A DNA stretch of 55,035 nt, from the NCBI GenBank assembly GCA_002702725.1, contig PABE01000006.1, positions 1-55,035 on the forward strand. Direction: 5' to 3'. The notes beneath the pieces are model-generated. The model had not been told where the DNA came from. It saw only the letters and a list, made by a program, of their open reading frames with translations, and ran no database searches. The position numbers were made by a program, and so were the translations under genes. Positions 46,548 through 54,947 of the stretch are shown piece by piece (positions within the stretch are counted from its first letter, which is position 1; every line of letters begins with the position of its first letter). Source of the DNA: Porticoccaceae bacterium (GTDB taxonomy: Bacteria > Pseudomonadota > Gammaproteobacteria > Pseudomonadales > Porticoccaceae).

Positions 46548-48329
46548 ATGTCAATAAGCGCAACGGTCCATCGGTTTATTTATATTGGGTTGATCGCTAT
46601 TACGTCATCCGTCGTCGATGCGACGCCGCTATTCTACCGGGGCGATATGGACGACCGTATAACCAAAGCGGAAAACGGCGCGATCATTAACGGCGACTAT
46701 TTAAAGGCCCTCGCTTCCGGTCCCTATGGTGAAGTCAACGTTATACGGGTGACGGACCGCATCACCACCGTCACAGGCTATGCCAACGCCAATTTCACTT
46801 TTATCGAAACCGATAATGGGCTGATCGCCGTCGATGCCGGGAGCAATATCGGCCAGGCCCGCGGCGCTCTGGCGATGTTGCGGGAAATTACCGACAAACC
46901 CCTGATAGCGCTGATTTATACCCATCATCACTACACTGGCGGTGCGGGTGAATACCGCCGCCTGTATCCGGAAATGGACGTTTACGGGCATCCGGATGTT
47001 GACAGCCATCTTCAGACAACAGCGGGCGTCCTCGGGCCAAAACAGGCTCGAAACGTGGGTCGCATACTCGGGTTGTACCTGCCCCACACCGGGCCGGACG
47101 GGGTGGTCGCGACGCCGGAGGTACAGTTTGACGATCCGGCCCTGAACGTTAACCGTCATGTGCAGGTGAGCCACCCGGTCGAGGACGGGGAAACGGTTTG
47201 GATAGACGGCCTTGAAGCGATCTTCTACCACGCGGTGGGGGATACCCGGGACAGCCTGATCGTGCATTTCCCCTCCCTCGACCTGGTGATACACAACACC
47301 GGCCTGTTGCCGACCCTGGCACCTCTCTCCACATTGCGTGGTGAGTACTATCGAGATCCGAGTGATCTGATTGTCAGTATTGATAAACTGCGGCAGTTGC
47401 GCGCCCGCTACATGATCCCATCCCACGGGTTCCCGACCATGAGTGCCGAGGAGGGTTACGAGGCGGCCACCGCCCATCGCGATGCCTATTCATTCATTTA
47501 TTACCAGTCGATACGTGCCATCAATCGGGGGCTCTCCCCGGATGAAATGGCACGCACTGTCCGGCTGCCGCCCCATTTGGCCCAGCATCCATTGCTGCAA
47601 CCCACCTACGTCGATAATGAGTACAACGTGCGAGCCCAGTATCGCGGTCTTGTCGGCTGGTTCGACGGTGATGGCGCCAGTCTCCATCCCCCTGAAAATG
47701 GGCAAATAGGTCAGGTGTTGATCGAAGGGTTTGGCGGCGTCGCCAATGTGTTGGACCGCATTCGCAAGGCCCAGACAGAACACGATTACAACCTGGCGGC
47801 TACCCTGGCGACCTATATCCTTGGGGTAGAGCCCGACCATGCCGGTGCAAGGCAGCTGAAAGCGGATGCGCTAAGGGCGATGGCCCAGGCCACACCATCC
47901 ATGCAGACCCGAAATTACATGCTCACCCAGGCGCTGCATCTGGAGGGCAAAATCGACTGGGCGAAGCCCCCTTCTGCCGCATTGTTCCGGGCCAATACTG
48001 TCGACACCATTCTCGATACGCCACCGGGCACCTATCTGGAACTGCTCCAGGTAAGAATTGACCCGGTGAAAAGTGCCGATCTGGACACGGGTGTCGCGGT
48101 CGAGTTTACCGACCTCGGACGAGTCTGGACGCTTTATGTGCGCAGGGGTGTTGTCGAAGTGGTCGAGACCCGGGAGCCTTTGGTGAAGAATATTCTCAGC
48201 CTGCCGCGGCCTGTCTGGGCGCAGGTGGCCAGTGGCGATTCGTCAGTGGCTGCGGTGCTCGATTCCGGCGCTGCCTCGTATACGGGCGACCGGGCGGCCA
48301 TTGAGGCGGTATTCGCCGTCTTTGACTGA
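46548..48329 (+). CDS. Alkylsulfatase-like metallo-beta-lactamase-fold protein with altered metal motif
   Basis: This 593-residue protein has an N-terminal signal-like helix (FIYIGLIAITSSVVDA) and then the SdsA/YjcS architecture: a metallo-beta-lactamase fold (about 60-320), an alkyl-sulfatase dimerisation domain (YNLAATLATYILGVEPDHAGARQLKAD near 405-432) and a C-terminal SCP2-like sterol-carrier domain (LDTPPGTYLELLQV near 485 onward). Canonical enzymes carry H-x-H-x-D-H; here residues 125-132 read THHHYTGG, so the Asp and the last His are lost. It may bind one metal differently or have another activity. The export signal and the receptor next door fit an envelope role. A GGAGG ribosome binding site precedes the start. 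Confidence 0.82.
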   Translation: MSISATVHRFIYIGLIAITSSVVDATPLFYRGDMDDRITKAENGAIINGDYLKALASGPYGEVNVIRVTDRITTVTGYANANFTFIETDNGLIAVDAGSNIGQARGALAMLREITDKPLIALIYTHHHYTGGAGEYRRLYPEMDVYGHPDVDSHLQTTAGVLGPKQARNVGRILGLYLPHTGPDGVVATPEVQFDDPALNVNRHVQVSHPVEDGETVWIDGLEAIFYHAVGDTRDSLIVHFPSLDLVIHNTGLLPTLAPLSTLRGEYYRDPSDLIVSIDKLRQLRARYMIPSHGFPTMSAEEGYEAATAHRDAYSFIYYQSIRAINRGLSPDEMARTVRLPPHLAQHPLLQPTYVDNEYNVRAQYRGLVGWFDGDGASLHPPENGQIGQVLIEGFGGVANVLDRIRKAQTEHDYNLAATLATYILGVEPDHAGARQLKADALRAMAQATPSMQTRNYMLTQALHLEGKIDWAKPPSAALFRANTVDTILDTPPGTYLELLQVRIDPVKSADLDTGVAVEFTDLGRVWTLYVRRGVVEVVETREPLVKNILSLPRPVWAQVASGDSSVAAVLDSGAASYTGDRAAIEAVFAVFD

Positions 48330-48412
48330 GGCACGCAAGGCCTGCTCATGTGGCGGTAGAGGCTGTAATGCGCCACACTCAAACCTCAGTGCGAAGTTGG
48401 ATAACCATAACG

Positions 48413-50590
48413 ATGAACGAACGTTTTACGGAACCGAACCCCAAGCCGGCCGTGGCGGCCGGTGACACCGTCGAGAAAAAGTCCTTTTGCCGTATCTGTA
48501 CCGGGATGTGTGGCACCGTGGTTACCCTCGACAGGGAAGAGCGAGTGGTCGCCGTCCATGGCGACAGGGACGATCCCCAGAGCCTGGGGTTTATCTGTTC
48601 CAAGGGTGCCAATGCCCCCGAGGCCCACAACCACGAGGGCCGCATATTGCATCCCCTGAAACGGCAGGCGGATGGCTCCTTCAAGGCCATACCTCTGTCC
48701 CAGGCCCTCGATGAGATCGGCGACAGGCTGGCGGCGATCTATCAGGAGCACGGCCCGGAAGCGATAGCCGCCTACCGGGGTTCCGGCTGCTTTTTTTCCT
48801 CTGTGCTGTTGTCCCTGGTACCCGAGTGGATGGCTGCGCTGGGCAGCCCCAAGTTGTTCTCGACCCTGACCATCGACCAGTCCGCGAAGCTGGTGGCCAT
48901 GGGGCGCCTGGGTTACTGGCCCCCCGGACCCCAGAATTTTCAGGACAGCGATGTGACCCTGCTGATTGGCAGCAACCCGCTGGTGTCTATTGCCAATCTC
49001 GATATGCGCCACCCTTTAAAGCGGTTGAAAGACGCAAAAGACCGGGGCATGACCCTGATCGTCATCGACCCCCGGCGCACCGAAACCGCACAGTATGCGG
49101 ATATTTTCCTTCAGCCGCTGCCGGGCACGGACGGGGTTATCCTCGCCGCCATGCTGCGGCTGATTATCGACGAAGGCTGGCACGACAAAGCCTTTTGCGA
49201 ACAGCACGTGGGCGACCTGCCATCCCTGCGACAGGCAGTGGAGCCCTTCACCCTTGACGCGGCCTCGGCTGTCGCCGATGTGCCGGCGGAGCAGATTCGG
49301 GAAGCCGCGGCGGCATTTGCCCGCGATGGCAGTAAAGGCTGTGTCCGTACCGGTACAGGGCCCGATATGGCGCCGTTTTCCAACCTCAATGAACACCTGG
49401 CGGAATCCCTGAACATTGTCTGTGGCCGCCTTATCCGGGAGGGGGAAGCGATACCCAATGCCGGTTTTCTGATGGGCCGGGGCCCGCGACCGGCACAGGT
49501 GGTGCCGGCCCCCAGGCCCTGGGAGAGCGGGCCGAAATCCCGTATCGGCGGCTATGGCCTTATCGGCGGGGAGATGTGCACCGGTGTTCTGGCCGATGAG
49601 ATCCTCGAGCCAGGCCCGGGTCAGATTCGTTTCCTGCTCAACCATGGCGGCAATCCGGCACAGGCGGTACCCGGTCAGCGCAAGATGGTGGATGCCCTTA
49701 AAAGCCTGGAACTCATGGTCAGTATCGAGCCCCATATGACCCCCAGCGCCAGGCTGTCGGATTATATTATTCCGCCCAAACTGCAATACGAGCGCGGGGA
49801 CTTTCCCATCTATATTTTTGAACCGAACCTGTCGCCGCGACCCTACACCCGCTACACGCCCCCCGTGGCGAAACCGCCGGCGGACGCGGACGTCTGCGAT
49901 GAATGGTACGTGCTCTGGGCGCTTGCCAAACGTCTGGGCAAAAACCTGACCTGCATGGGTGAGCCCCTCGATATGGAAACGCCGCCCACGGAAGAACAGT
50001 TACTGCGGTTGACCAGCAAGAATGCCCCGGCGTCCTTCGACGACATTGCCGCCGAGCCGCTGGGATATTTCCTTGAAGGGGAGCCGGATATCGCACTGCC
50101 CCCAGACCCCGCCACCGCCGGCAAGTTCTCCCTGATGCCCGACGATGTGCGCGATGAAATCACCGGTCTCTGGCAGCGTCGGGAGGAACTGGTGGCCCGC
50201 GATAGCTACCCGTTCCGGCTGATCAGCCGTCGCAACCGGCACCGCTTCAACTCCATGGGCTTTACTCAGCCCCGCATTCGCAAGTTGCTGCCCTATAACC
50301 CTGCGTACCTGAATCCGGATGACATGGCGCGGCACGGGATTGGCGAAGGCACCATCATACGAATTCGGTCGGAGCAGGGCAGCCTGACCGCCATTGCCGA
50401 AGCGGACGACGCCCTGAGGCCGGGAGTGATCTCCATCTCCCACGGCTTTGGGGATCTGCCCGGCGAGACCGATTACCAACGGGATGGGGTCAACCCGAAT
50501 TTGCTGACAACAGCGGATACCGAACGGCAAACCATCAACGCCATGCCAAGAATGAGTGCCATACCGGTAACACTGGAAAAAACGGCGTGA
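48413..50590 (+). CDS. Molybdopterin-dependent oxidoreductase (DMSO-reductase superfamily)
   Basis: This protein of about 725 residues has an N-terminal 4Fe-4S site with Cys26, Cys29, Cys33 and Cys62 (FCRICTGMCG, FICSKG), the central molybdopterin domains (LIGSNPLVSIANLDMRHPLK, IVIDPRRTETAQYADIFLQ) and the C-terminal dinucleotide-binding domain (LISRRNRHRFNSMGF, ISHGFGDLPGETDY). No twin-arginine signal is present, so it is cytoplasmic. Asp155 in TLTIDQSAK sits about where the Mo ligand is found in relatives, a tentative reading. No dedicated electron-transfer or membrane subunit is adjacent. The start at 48413 was chosen because upstream codons are not protein-like. The substrate is unknown. 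Confidence 0.88.
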   Translation: MNERFTEPNPKPAVAAGDTVEKKSFCRICTGMCGTVVTLDREERVVAVHGDRDDPQSLGFICSKGANAPEAHNHEGRILHPLKRQADGSFKAIPLSQALDEIGDRLAAIYQEHGPEAIAAYRGSGCFFSSVLLSLVPEWMAALGSPKLFSTLTIDQSAKLVAMGRLGYWPPGPQNFQDSDVTLLIGSNPLVSIANLDMRHPLKRLKDAKDRGMTLIVIDPRRTETAQYADIFLQPLPGTDGVILAAMLRLIIDEGWHDKAFCEQHVGDLPSLRQAVEPFTLDAASAVADVPAEQIREAAAAFARDGSKGCVRTGTGPDMAPFSNLNEHLAESLNIVCGRLIREGEAIPNAGFLMGRGPRPAQVVPAPRPWESGPKSRIGGYGLIGGEMCTGVLADEILEPGPGQIRFLLNHGGNPAQAVPGQRKMVDALKSLELMVSIEPHMTPSARLSDYIIPPKLQYERGDFPIYIFEPNLSPRPYTRYTPPVAKPPADADVCDEWYVLWALAKRLGKNLTCMGEPLDMETPPTEEQLLRLTSKNAPASFDDIAAEPLGYFLEGEPDIALPPDPATAGKFSLMPDDVRDEITGLWQRREELVARDSYPFRLISRRNRHRFNSMGFTQPRIRKLLPYNPAYLNPDDMARHGIGEGTIIRIRSEQGSLTAIAEADDALRPGVISISHGFGDLPGETDYQRDGVNPNLLTTADTERQTINAMPRMSAIPVTLEKTA

Positions 50591-50682
50591 TTGATCAGAG
50601 TGTTTTTTGATTGCCGCACCGGGAATGGCATGACATAGAACCCGGTCAGACGGGAAATCACCTTCCTGGGATCATAGCAAGC

Positions 50683-51531
50683 ATGTTTAAAAAAGTACTC
50701 CGCGAGCCTCTGGTGCACTTTTTTTCTGTGGCCCTGGCTCTTTACGGACTGTTCCTGTGGGCCGAGAGCCAGCGGGAGGCACCTATTCGGATCAGTCAGC
50801 AGCAGCTCGATCAGTTCGCGGAGTACCACCGCACCCGGTTCGGAAACACCCCGGATCGGGCCGCCGTGGATCGTTACGTCGATGAACTGGTCACAGAAGA
50901 GACCCTTTATCGCGAAGCGCTGTCATTGGGCCTCGATGAAAACGACGTCATCGTTCGCCGCCGGCTGGCCCAGAAAATGGAATTTCTGCTGCGGGATGGC
51001 GGCTTCGTCGAGACGCCGGACGACAACGCCCTGCGGGACTACTTCAACGCCCATTCCGCGCGTTACCGGCCCTCACCCCGTGCCACTTTCGTTCAGCTGT
51101 ATTTCTCCCCGGATCGCTCGGCCTCGCTCTCCGCGGTGGATCGGGCCAGCGCCACGCTCACTTCGCTGACCGCGGATACCTGCAGTGACCTGCCGAAAAG
51201 TGATGCCGACCGCTTCCCGGGTGGCGAGCGGTGGGCCGACCAGACCCCCGACAGCCTCCGCCGCACCTTTGGTGATTTTGCCCTGACCGAGGCGGTATTC
51301 ACCACGCCGGTGAATCGCTGGCAGGGGCCCTATGAATCCGGTCTCGGCTGGCACCTGCTCTGTGTTACCCACCGGGATAACGGCGCGCCCCCGCAATTCA
51401 GTGCGGTTAAAAGCCAGGTTCTGCAGGATTACCTCAACGATGCCCAGGCGCAGCGCTACAACCGGAGTCTTGAAGACCTTAAGTCCCGCTATGTGGTGGA
51501 GTTGCCGGTATCGGGGGCCGGGGCGCAGTGA
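50683..51531 (+). CDS. Membrane-anchored parvulin-like peptidyl-prolyl isomerase
   Basis: This 282-residue protein has one N-terminal helix (VHFFSVALALYGLFLWA near 10-26) and a periplasmic part. Residues 40-120 resemble a SurA/PpiD-type chaperone region (VDRYVDELVTEETLYREALSLGLDENDVIVRRRLAQKMEFLL), and 130-240 resemble a PPIC rotamase domain that is poorly conserved (VQLYFSPD, FGDFALTEAVFTTPVNRWQGPYESGLGWHLL). It should assist folding of exported proteins. The ATG at 50683 is the first after a gap of 92 bases. The stop overlaps the following HupE-like gene, which implies coupling. Confidence 0.82.
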   Translation: MFKKVLREPLVHFFSVALALYGLFLWAESQREAPIRISQQQLDQFAEYHRTRFGNTPDRAAVDRYVDELVTEETLYREALSLGLDENDVIVRRRLAQKMEFLLRDGGFVETPDDNALRDYFNAHSARYRPSPRATFVQLYFSPDRSASLSAVDRASATLTSLTADTCSDLPKSDADRFPGGERWADQTPDSLRRTFGDFALTEAVFTTPVNRWQGPYESGLGWHLLCVTHRDNGAPPQFSAVKSQVLQDYLNDAQAQRYNRSLEDLKSRYVVELPVSGAGAQ

Positions 51532-52547
51532 GGGTGCGCGTGGTGTGGCTGGTCTTGCTGGCCCTGCTCATGGGGGGTTCCGCCGCCGGCTGGGGCCATG
51601 AACTGCGCCCGGCGTATTTCCAGATCAACGAAACCCGGGGTGAACTGCACCTGACCTGGAAGCAGCCTGTGCGCGGTGACATGGCACTGAAACTGGTTCC
51701 CCGCCTGTCCAGCGGCTGGCTGGCGCGCACGCCGGTGTCCTCAATCAACACCGGCGACTACCTGATTCGCCAGTGGCGCATTCCGGCCACGGAAGCCACG
51801 GCCCTGCACGGCACGACTTTTCGGGTCGAGGGACTGGAAAAATCCATCGCCGAAGTCATGGTGCGGGTTGATACCCCTGATATGGCATTGACCGCTGTGC
51901 TGACCCCGGCGGCGCCACAACTGGTCCTGGTGGAAGAGCAGGGTGCGTCTGTCCCGGCCTATCTGGGCATGGGGTTCGATCACATCCTCGAAGGCGTCGA
52001 TCACCTGGCCTTTGTGCTGGGGCTTATCCTGCTGGTGGGCTTTCGGCGGCGGCTGATCTGGGCCGTGACGGCCTTTACCCTGGCACACTGTCTGACCCTT
52101 TACCTGGTAACCGCCGGGGTTTTCCTGTTGCCGTCGCCGGTGGTCGAGACCCTGGTGGCAATCAGTATCGTGTTCCTGGCCCGGGAAGTGATTCGCCGGC
52201 GGCGGGGCGGTACGAGCCTCGCGATTCGCTATCCCGCGGTACTCGCCTTTCTGTTCGGGCTGATCCACGGTTTTGCCTTTGCCGGCGCCCTGGCGGACAT
52301 CGGTTTTCCGAAGGAGGGGGTGTGGCAGGCACTGCTATTGTTCAACCTTGGCGTGGAACTGGGGCAGATCGCCTTTGTGGCGGCGGTCTTTGCGACAATG
52401 ATTGCATGGCACAAGATTGTTAGGTTGACAAAGGCTGAGCGCATCCACGCCGCAATACACCCTTTGGCTGCCCCCTGCGGGACCTATGCCATCGGCAGTT
52501 ATGCCGCCTTTCTGGTGCTGCAGCGGCTGCCTCTCATTGTTCAGTGA
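51528..52547 (+). CDS. HupE/UreJ-2-like membrane protein
   Basis: This 339-residue protein has a signal peptide (VVWLVLLALLMGGSAAGWGHE), a periplasmic domain of about 110 residues and then six or seven helices. The HupE/UreJ hallmark is present: GFDHILEGVDHLAFVLGLIL near 145-164 and AFTLAHCLTLYLV near 183-195, with LFGLIHGFAFAGAL near 243-256. The conserved His and Asp residues are those proposed to bind metal ions in the family, which includes nickel, cobalt and possibly copper carriers. No hydrogenase or urease genes are here, so the metal is unknown. It starts four bases inside the foldase gene. Confidence 0.88.
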   Translation: MRVRVVWLVLLALLMGGSAAGWGHELRPAYFQINETRGELHLTWKQPVRGDMALKLVPRLSSGWLARTPVSSINTGDYLIRQWRIPATEATALHGTTFRVEGLEKSIAEVMVRVDTPDMALTAVLTPAAPQLVLVEEQGASVPAYLGMGFDHILEGVDHLAFVLGLILLVGFRRRLIWAVTAFTLAHCLTLYLVTAGVFLLPSPVVETLVAISIVFLAREVIRRRRGGTSLAIRYPAVLAFLFGLIHGFAFAGALADIGFPKEGVWQALLLFNLGVELGQIAFVAAVFATMIAWHKIVRLTKAERIHAAIHPLAAPCGTYAIGSYAAFLVLQRLPLIVQ

Positions 52548-52566
52548 TTACTTCGGGATAACTATT

Positions 52567-54492
52567 ATGAAAAAAACACTCGTCGCCTGCCTGTTCTTCG
52601 TTCTTGCCGGTTGTGAAAAGCCCGAATACGAACCACCGGTAAAAACCACCTCGGTACCGCCGCCGGTGCTTAAACCGGTGGTTGAGTCATCCACTTCCCC
52701 CGCAGATCGGCAACCTTTTTACGGCGACCTGCATTTGCACACCGGTTGGTCATTTGATGCCTGGGGCATGTACGGGATGCAGACCACGCCGGCGGAGGCG
52801 TATCAATTCGCCAGCGGGGAGGCGATAGATTTTATGGGCCACCGGGTACAAGCCCGCCGGCCACTGGATTTTGTTGCCGTCACCGACCATGCCGAATACC
52901 TGGCGGTGCTCAACGAGCTTGACGACCCCGAAAGCGAACTTTCCCTTTCCGAATTCGGCGAGCGCTTTCGCGAACACCCGTTTCAGGCCTTTGGTGCCAT
53001 TCACCATGCCTACACCCAGGATGGGCCACTGCCGGAATTCGATTACGCGGGGCTGATGCGTTCGGCCTGGGCGCGGATGATCGAGGCCGCCAACCAGTAT
53101 TACCAGCCGGGCCGATTTACCACCCTGATCGGCTACGAATGGACCGCCATGCCCGAGGGGAAGTACAACCTGCACCGCAACGTGATTTTCAGGGGCGATG
53201 ACGCCCCCGAACCCTTCGATGCCAGTAAGTCCCAAAATCCGGAAGACCTGTGGACCTATATGGAAGGGCTGCGCGAGCAGGGGTATGAACTTCTTGCCAT
53301 TCCCCACAACAGCAATGGCAGTGGGGGCTACATGTTCGACTGGGTGGACCGGAAGGGCGATCCCATCAGCAAAGCCTACGCCGAGCGCAGGCAACGCAAC
53401 GAGCCACTGGTGGAGGTGTTCCAGGGCAAGGGTCAGTCGGAGACAATGCCCGCCATATCCCCGAATGACGAGTTCGCCGATTTCGAAGTGCTGGAAACCC
53501 TGCTCACCAGCGGCGAAATCAGCGAACCGGCGGGCAGCTACGCCCGCGATGCACTGGGCCGCGGCCTGGTGCTGGAACAGCGGACCGGTATAAATCCCTT
53601 CAACTTTGGCATGATCGGGTCGTCTGACTTTCACAATGGCCTCAGCACCAGTGAGGAACGGGAATTTACCGGAAAAAACTGGGGTGTTGACCCCGAATCC
53701 GGCATGGTCACAAGGGAAGAGGCCGCCAAAACCCTGGCCCAGGCAGGCAAAAACGCTAAAAGCGACAGTGACTGGGATTCCCTGAATGGCAAATCCCAGT
53801 CGGACCTCGTGACCGATCTGACCATTGTCGGCTCCGCCGGCCTTGCCGGTGTCTGGGCGGAAGAAAACACCAGGGAGGCCATCTACGACGCACTGGCCCG
53901 AAAGGAAGCCTTTGCCACCTCCGGCACCCGTCTGCGCATTCGCCTGTTTGCCGGCTGGCAATACCCTGAAACCCTCGCCGCAGACCCCGACTGGGTGGCG
54001 AAAGCCTACGCTGGCGGCGTGCCCATGGGCAGTGATCTTGCAGCACAGCCTGACAATACGGAAAGTCCGCACTTTATGGTCTGGGCTGGCAAGGACCCGG
54101 ACGGCGCCAACCTCGACCGGTTGCAGATTATCAAGCTCTGGCTCGCGGATGATGGCTATCAGGAGAAGGTCTACGATGTGGCCCTGTCCGATGGTCGGGC
54201 GCCCGATCCTGTCACTGGCAAAGTTGCAGCCGTGGGTAATACCGTCAACCTTCAAACCGCAACCTATGAAAACAGCATTGGCGATGCCGCGCTTGCCACC
54301 GTCTGGCAGGATCCGGACTTCGATCCCGCCGTGCCCGCCATCTATTACGCCAGAGCCATTGAGATTCCCACACCCCGCTGGACCACCATACTCGCCAGCC
54401 GATTTGACTTGCCCCTGCCAGACAACGGTCGTCCCACCCTGCAGGAGCGGGCGGTGTCGTCCCCGGTCTGGTTAAAGCCACAGGCACAGTAA
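52567..54492 (+). CDS. DUF3604 lipoprotein
   Basis: This 641-residue protein has a lipoprotein signal ending LAGC at Cys16, a Pro-rich linker to about 48, and a large domain beginning FYGDLHLHTGWSFDAWGM near 51-68. The paired His56 and His58, VAVTDHAEYL and LIGYEWTAM resemble the PHP metal-hydrolase fold, which DUF3604 proteins share. Function is not established. The 20-base gap to the HupE-like gene suggests cotranscription. The residues after Cys16 are Glu-Lys, so the lipoprotein probably goes to the outer membrane through the Lol system. Confidence 0.88.
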   Translation: MKKTLVACLFFVLAGCEKPEYEPPVKTTSVPPPVLKPVVESSTSPADRQPFYGDLHLHTGWSFDAWGMYGMQTTPAEAYQFASGEAIDFMGHRVQARRPLDFVAVTDHAEYLAVLNELDDPESELSLSEFGERFREHPFQAFGAIHHAYTQDGPLPEFDYAGLMRSAWARMIEAANQYYQPGRFTTLIGYEWTAMPEGKYNLHRNVIFRGDDAPEPFDASKSQNPEDLWTYMEGLREQGYELLAIPHNSNGSGGYMFDWVDRKGDPISKAYAERRQRNEPLVEVFQGKGQSETMPAISPNDEFADFEVLETLLTSGEISEPAGSYARDALGRGLVLEQRTGINPFNFGMIGSSDFHNGLSTSEEREFTGKNWGVDPESGMVTREEAAKTLAQAGKNAKSDSDWDSLNGKSQSDLVTDLTIVGSAGLAGVWAEENTREAIYDALARKEAFATSGTRLRIRLFAGWQYPETLAADPDWVAKAYAGGVPMGSDLAAQPDNTESPHFMVWAGKDPDGANLDRLQIIKLWLADDGYQEKVYDVALSDGRAPDPVTGKVAAVGNTVNLQTATYENSIGDAALATVWQDPDFDPAVPAIYYARAIEIPTPRWTTILASRFDLPLPDNGRPTLQERAVSSPVWLKPQAQ

Positions 54493-54691
54493 CCTGAGGA
54501 CGGCGAGTAGGGGAGCGCGGCACCGCGGGTAATCGTTGAATTGACGGGCGCATCTGGTAGTATTGCCGCCCTGTTGCTGCCCGTCTTCAGCACTTGGTCC
54601 AGTCCCATCATGCACCGGCCCGCGGTGAAGACACCAACGAGCTTTACGGGTTATTGAGCGCAGTAACCGACAGCAAGGCCCCCTCAAATAT
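54493..54691. other. Gap before the tRNA-Leu region
   Basis: These 199 bases contain no gene. A possible promoter, TTGAAT at 54537-54542 and TAGTAT at 54559-54564 with a 16-base spacer, lies about 130 bases before the tRNA-like sequence. It could drive the tRNA-Leu locus. Confidence 0.35.
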
Positions 54692-54735
54692 GCCCGGGTG
54701 GCGAAATTGGTAGACGCAAGGGACTTAAAATCTCT
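54692..54735 (+). pseudogene. Orphan 5' half of tRNA-Leu(UAA)
   Basis: The first 35 bases (acceptor 5' strand GCCCGGG, D-arm, and half of the anticodon arm) agree at 32 positions with the second copy at 54913-54947. The anticodon stem-loop is complete: AGGGA, loop CTTAAAA with anticodon TAA, TCTCT with one G-T pair. After that no variable arm, T-arm (GGTTCGA) or CCCGGGC 3' acceptor strand is found up to the next copy or to the window end. It cannot form a tRNA by simple processing. Confidence 0.75.
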
Positions 54736-54912
54736 AATGTCAACCGTTTTGAAGAGGTGGCGATGTGGCTGAAAGCCAGGCAGCATAAGGCTTTCAGCGG
54801 GATTTAAGCTTTACGGTTGAATTGAAATTGGCTCGCTAGGTGTCAAATAGGGGCCACTAGAACCAAAGAAGACGTAACAAGCCTGGTAAAATCCAGGCAA
54901 ATGTAAGACCAC
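54736..54912 (+). other. Hairpin-rich spacer between two tRNA-Leu 5' halves
   Basis: TCAACCGT at 54740-54747 pairs with ACGGTTGA at 54813-54820. Inside it GCTGAAAGCC at 54768-54777 pairs with GGCTTTCAGC at 54789-54798. Further on, GCCTGG at 54881-54886 pairs with CCAGGC at 54893-54898. Such nested perfect stems in 177 bases suggest a structured RNA or the remains of one. It codes for no evident protein. Confidence 0.55.
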
Positions 54913-54947
54913 GCCCGAGTGGTGAAATTGGTAGACACAAGGGACTT
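54913..54947 (+). tRNA. tRNA-Leu(UAA), 5' exon (partial, split by an intron)
   Basis: The sequence GCCCGAG, D-arm GTGAAATTGGTAGACAC and the anticodon 5' strand AGGGACTT match bacterial tRNA-Leu(UAA) up to U34. It is then interrupted: instead of the 3' anticodon strand, a group I intron begins at 54948. The 3' exon, expected to end in CTCGGGC plus CCA, lies beyond the window end. Confidence 0.85.

Noticed and set aside
52750-54255. Open frame of 501 codons on the - strand
   Set aside because: It lies antisense to the DUF3604 gene, which has a lipoprotein signal and recognisable motifs. The minus-strand product shows no domain.
54692-54912. A complete intron-free tRNA-Leu
   Set aside because: The anticodon arm is good, but no variable arm, T-arm or 3' acceptor strand complementary to GCCCGGG follows.
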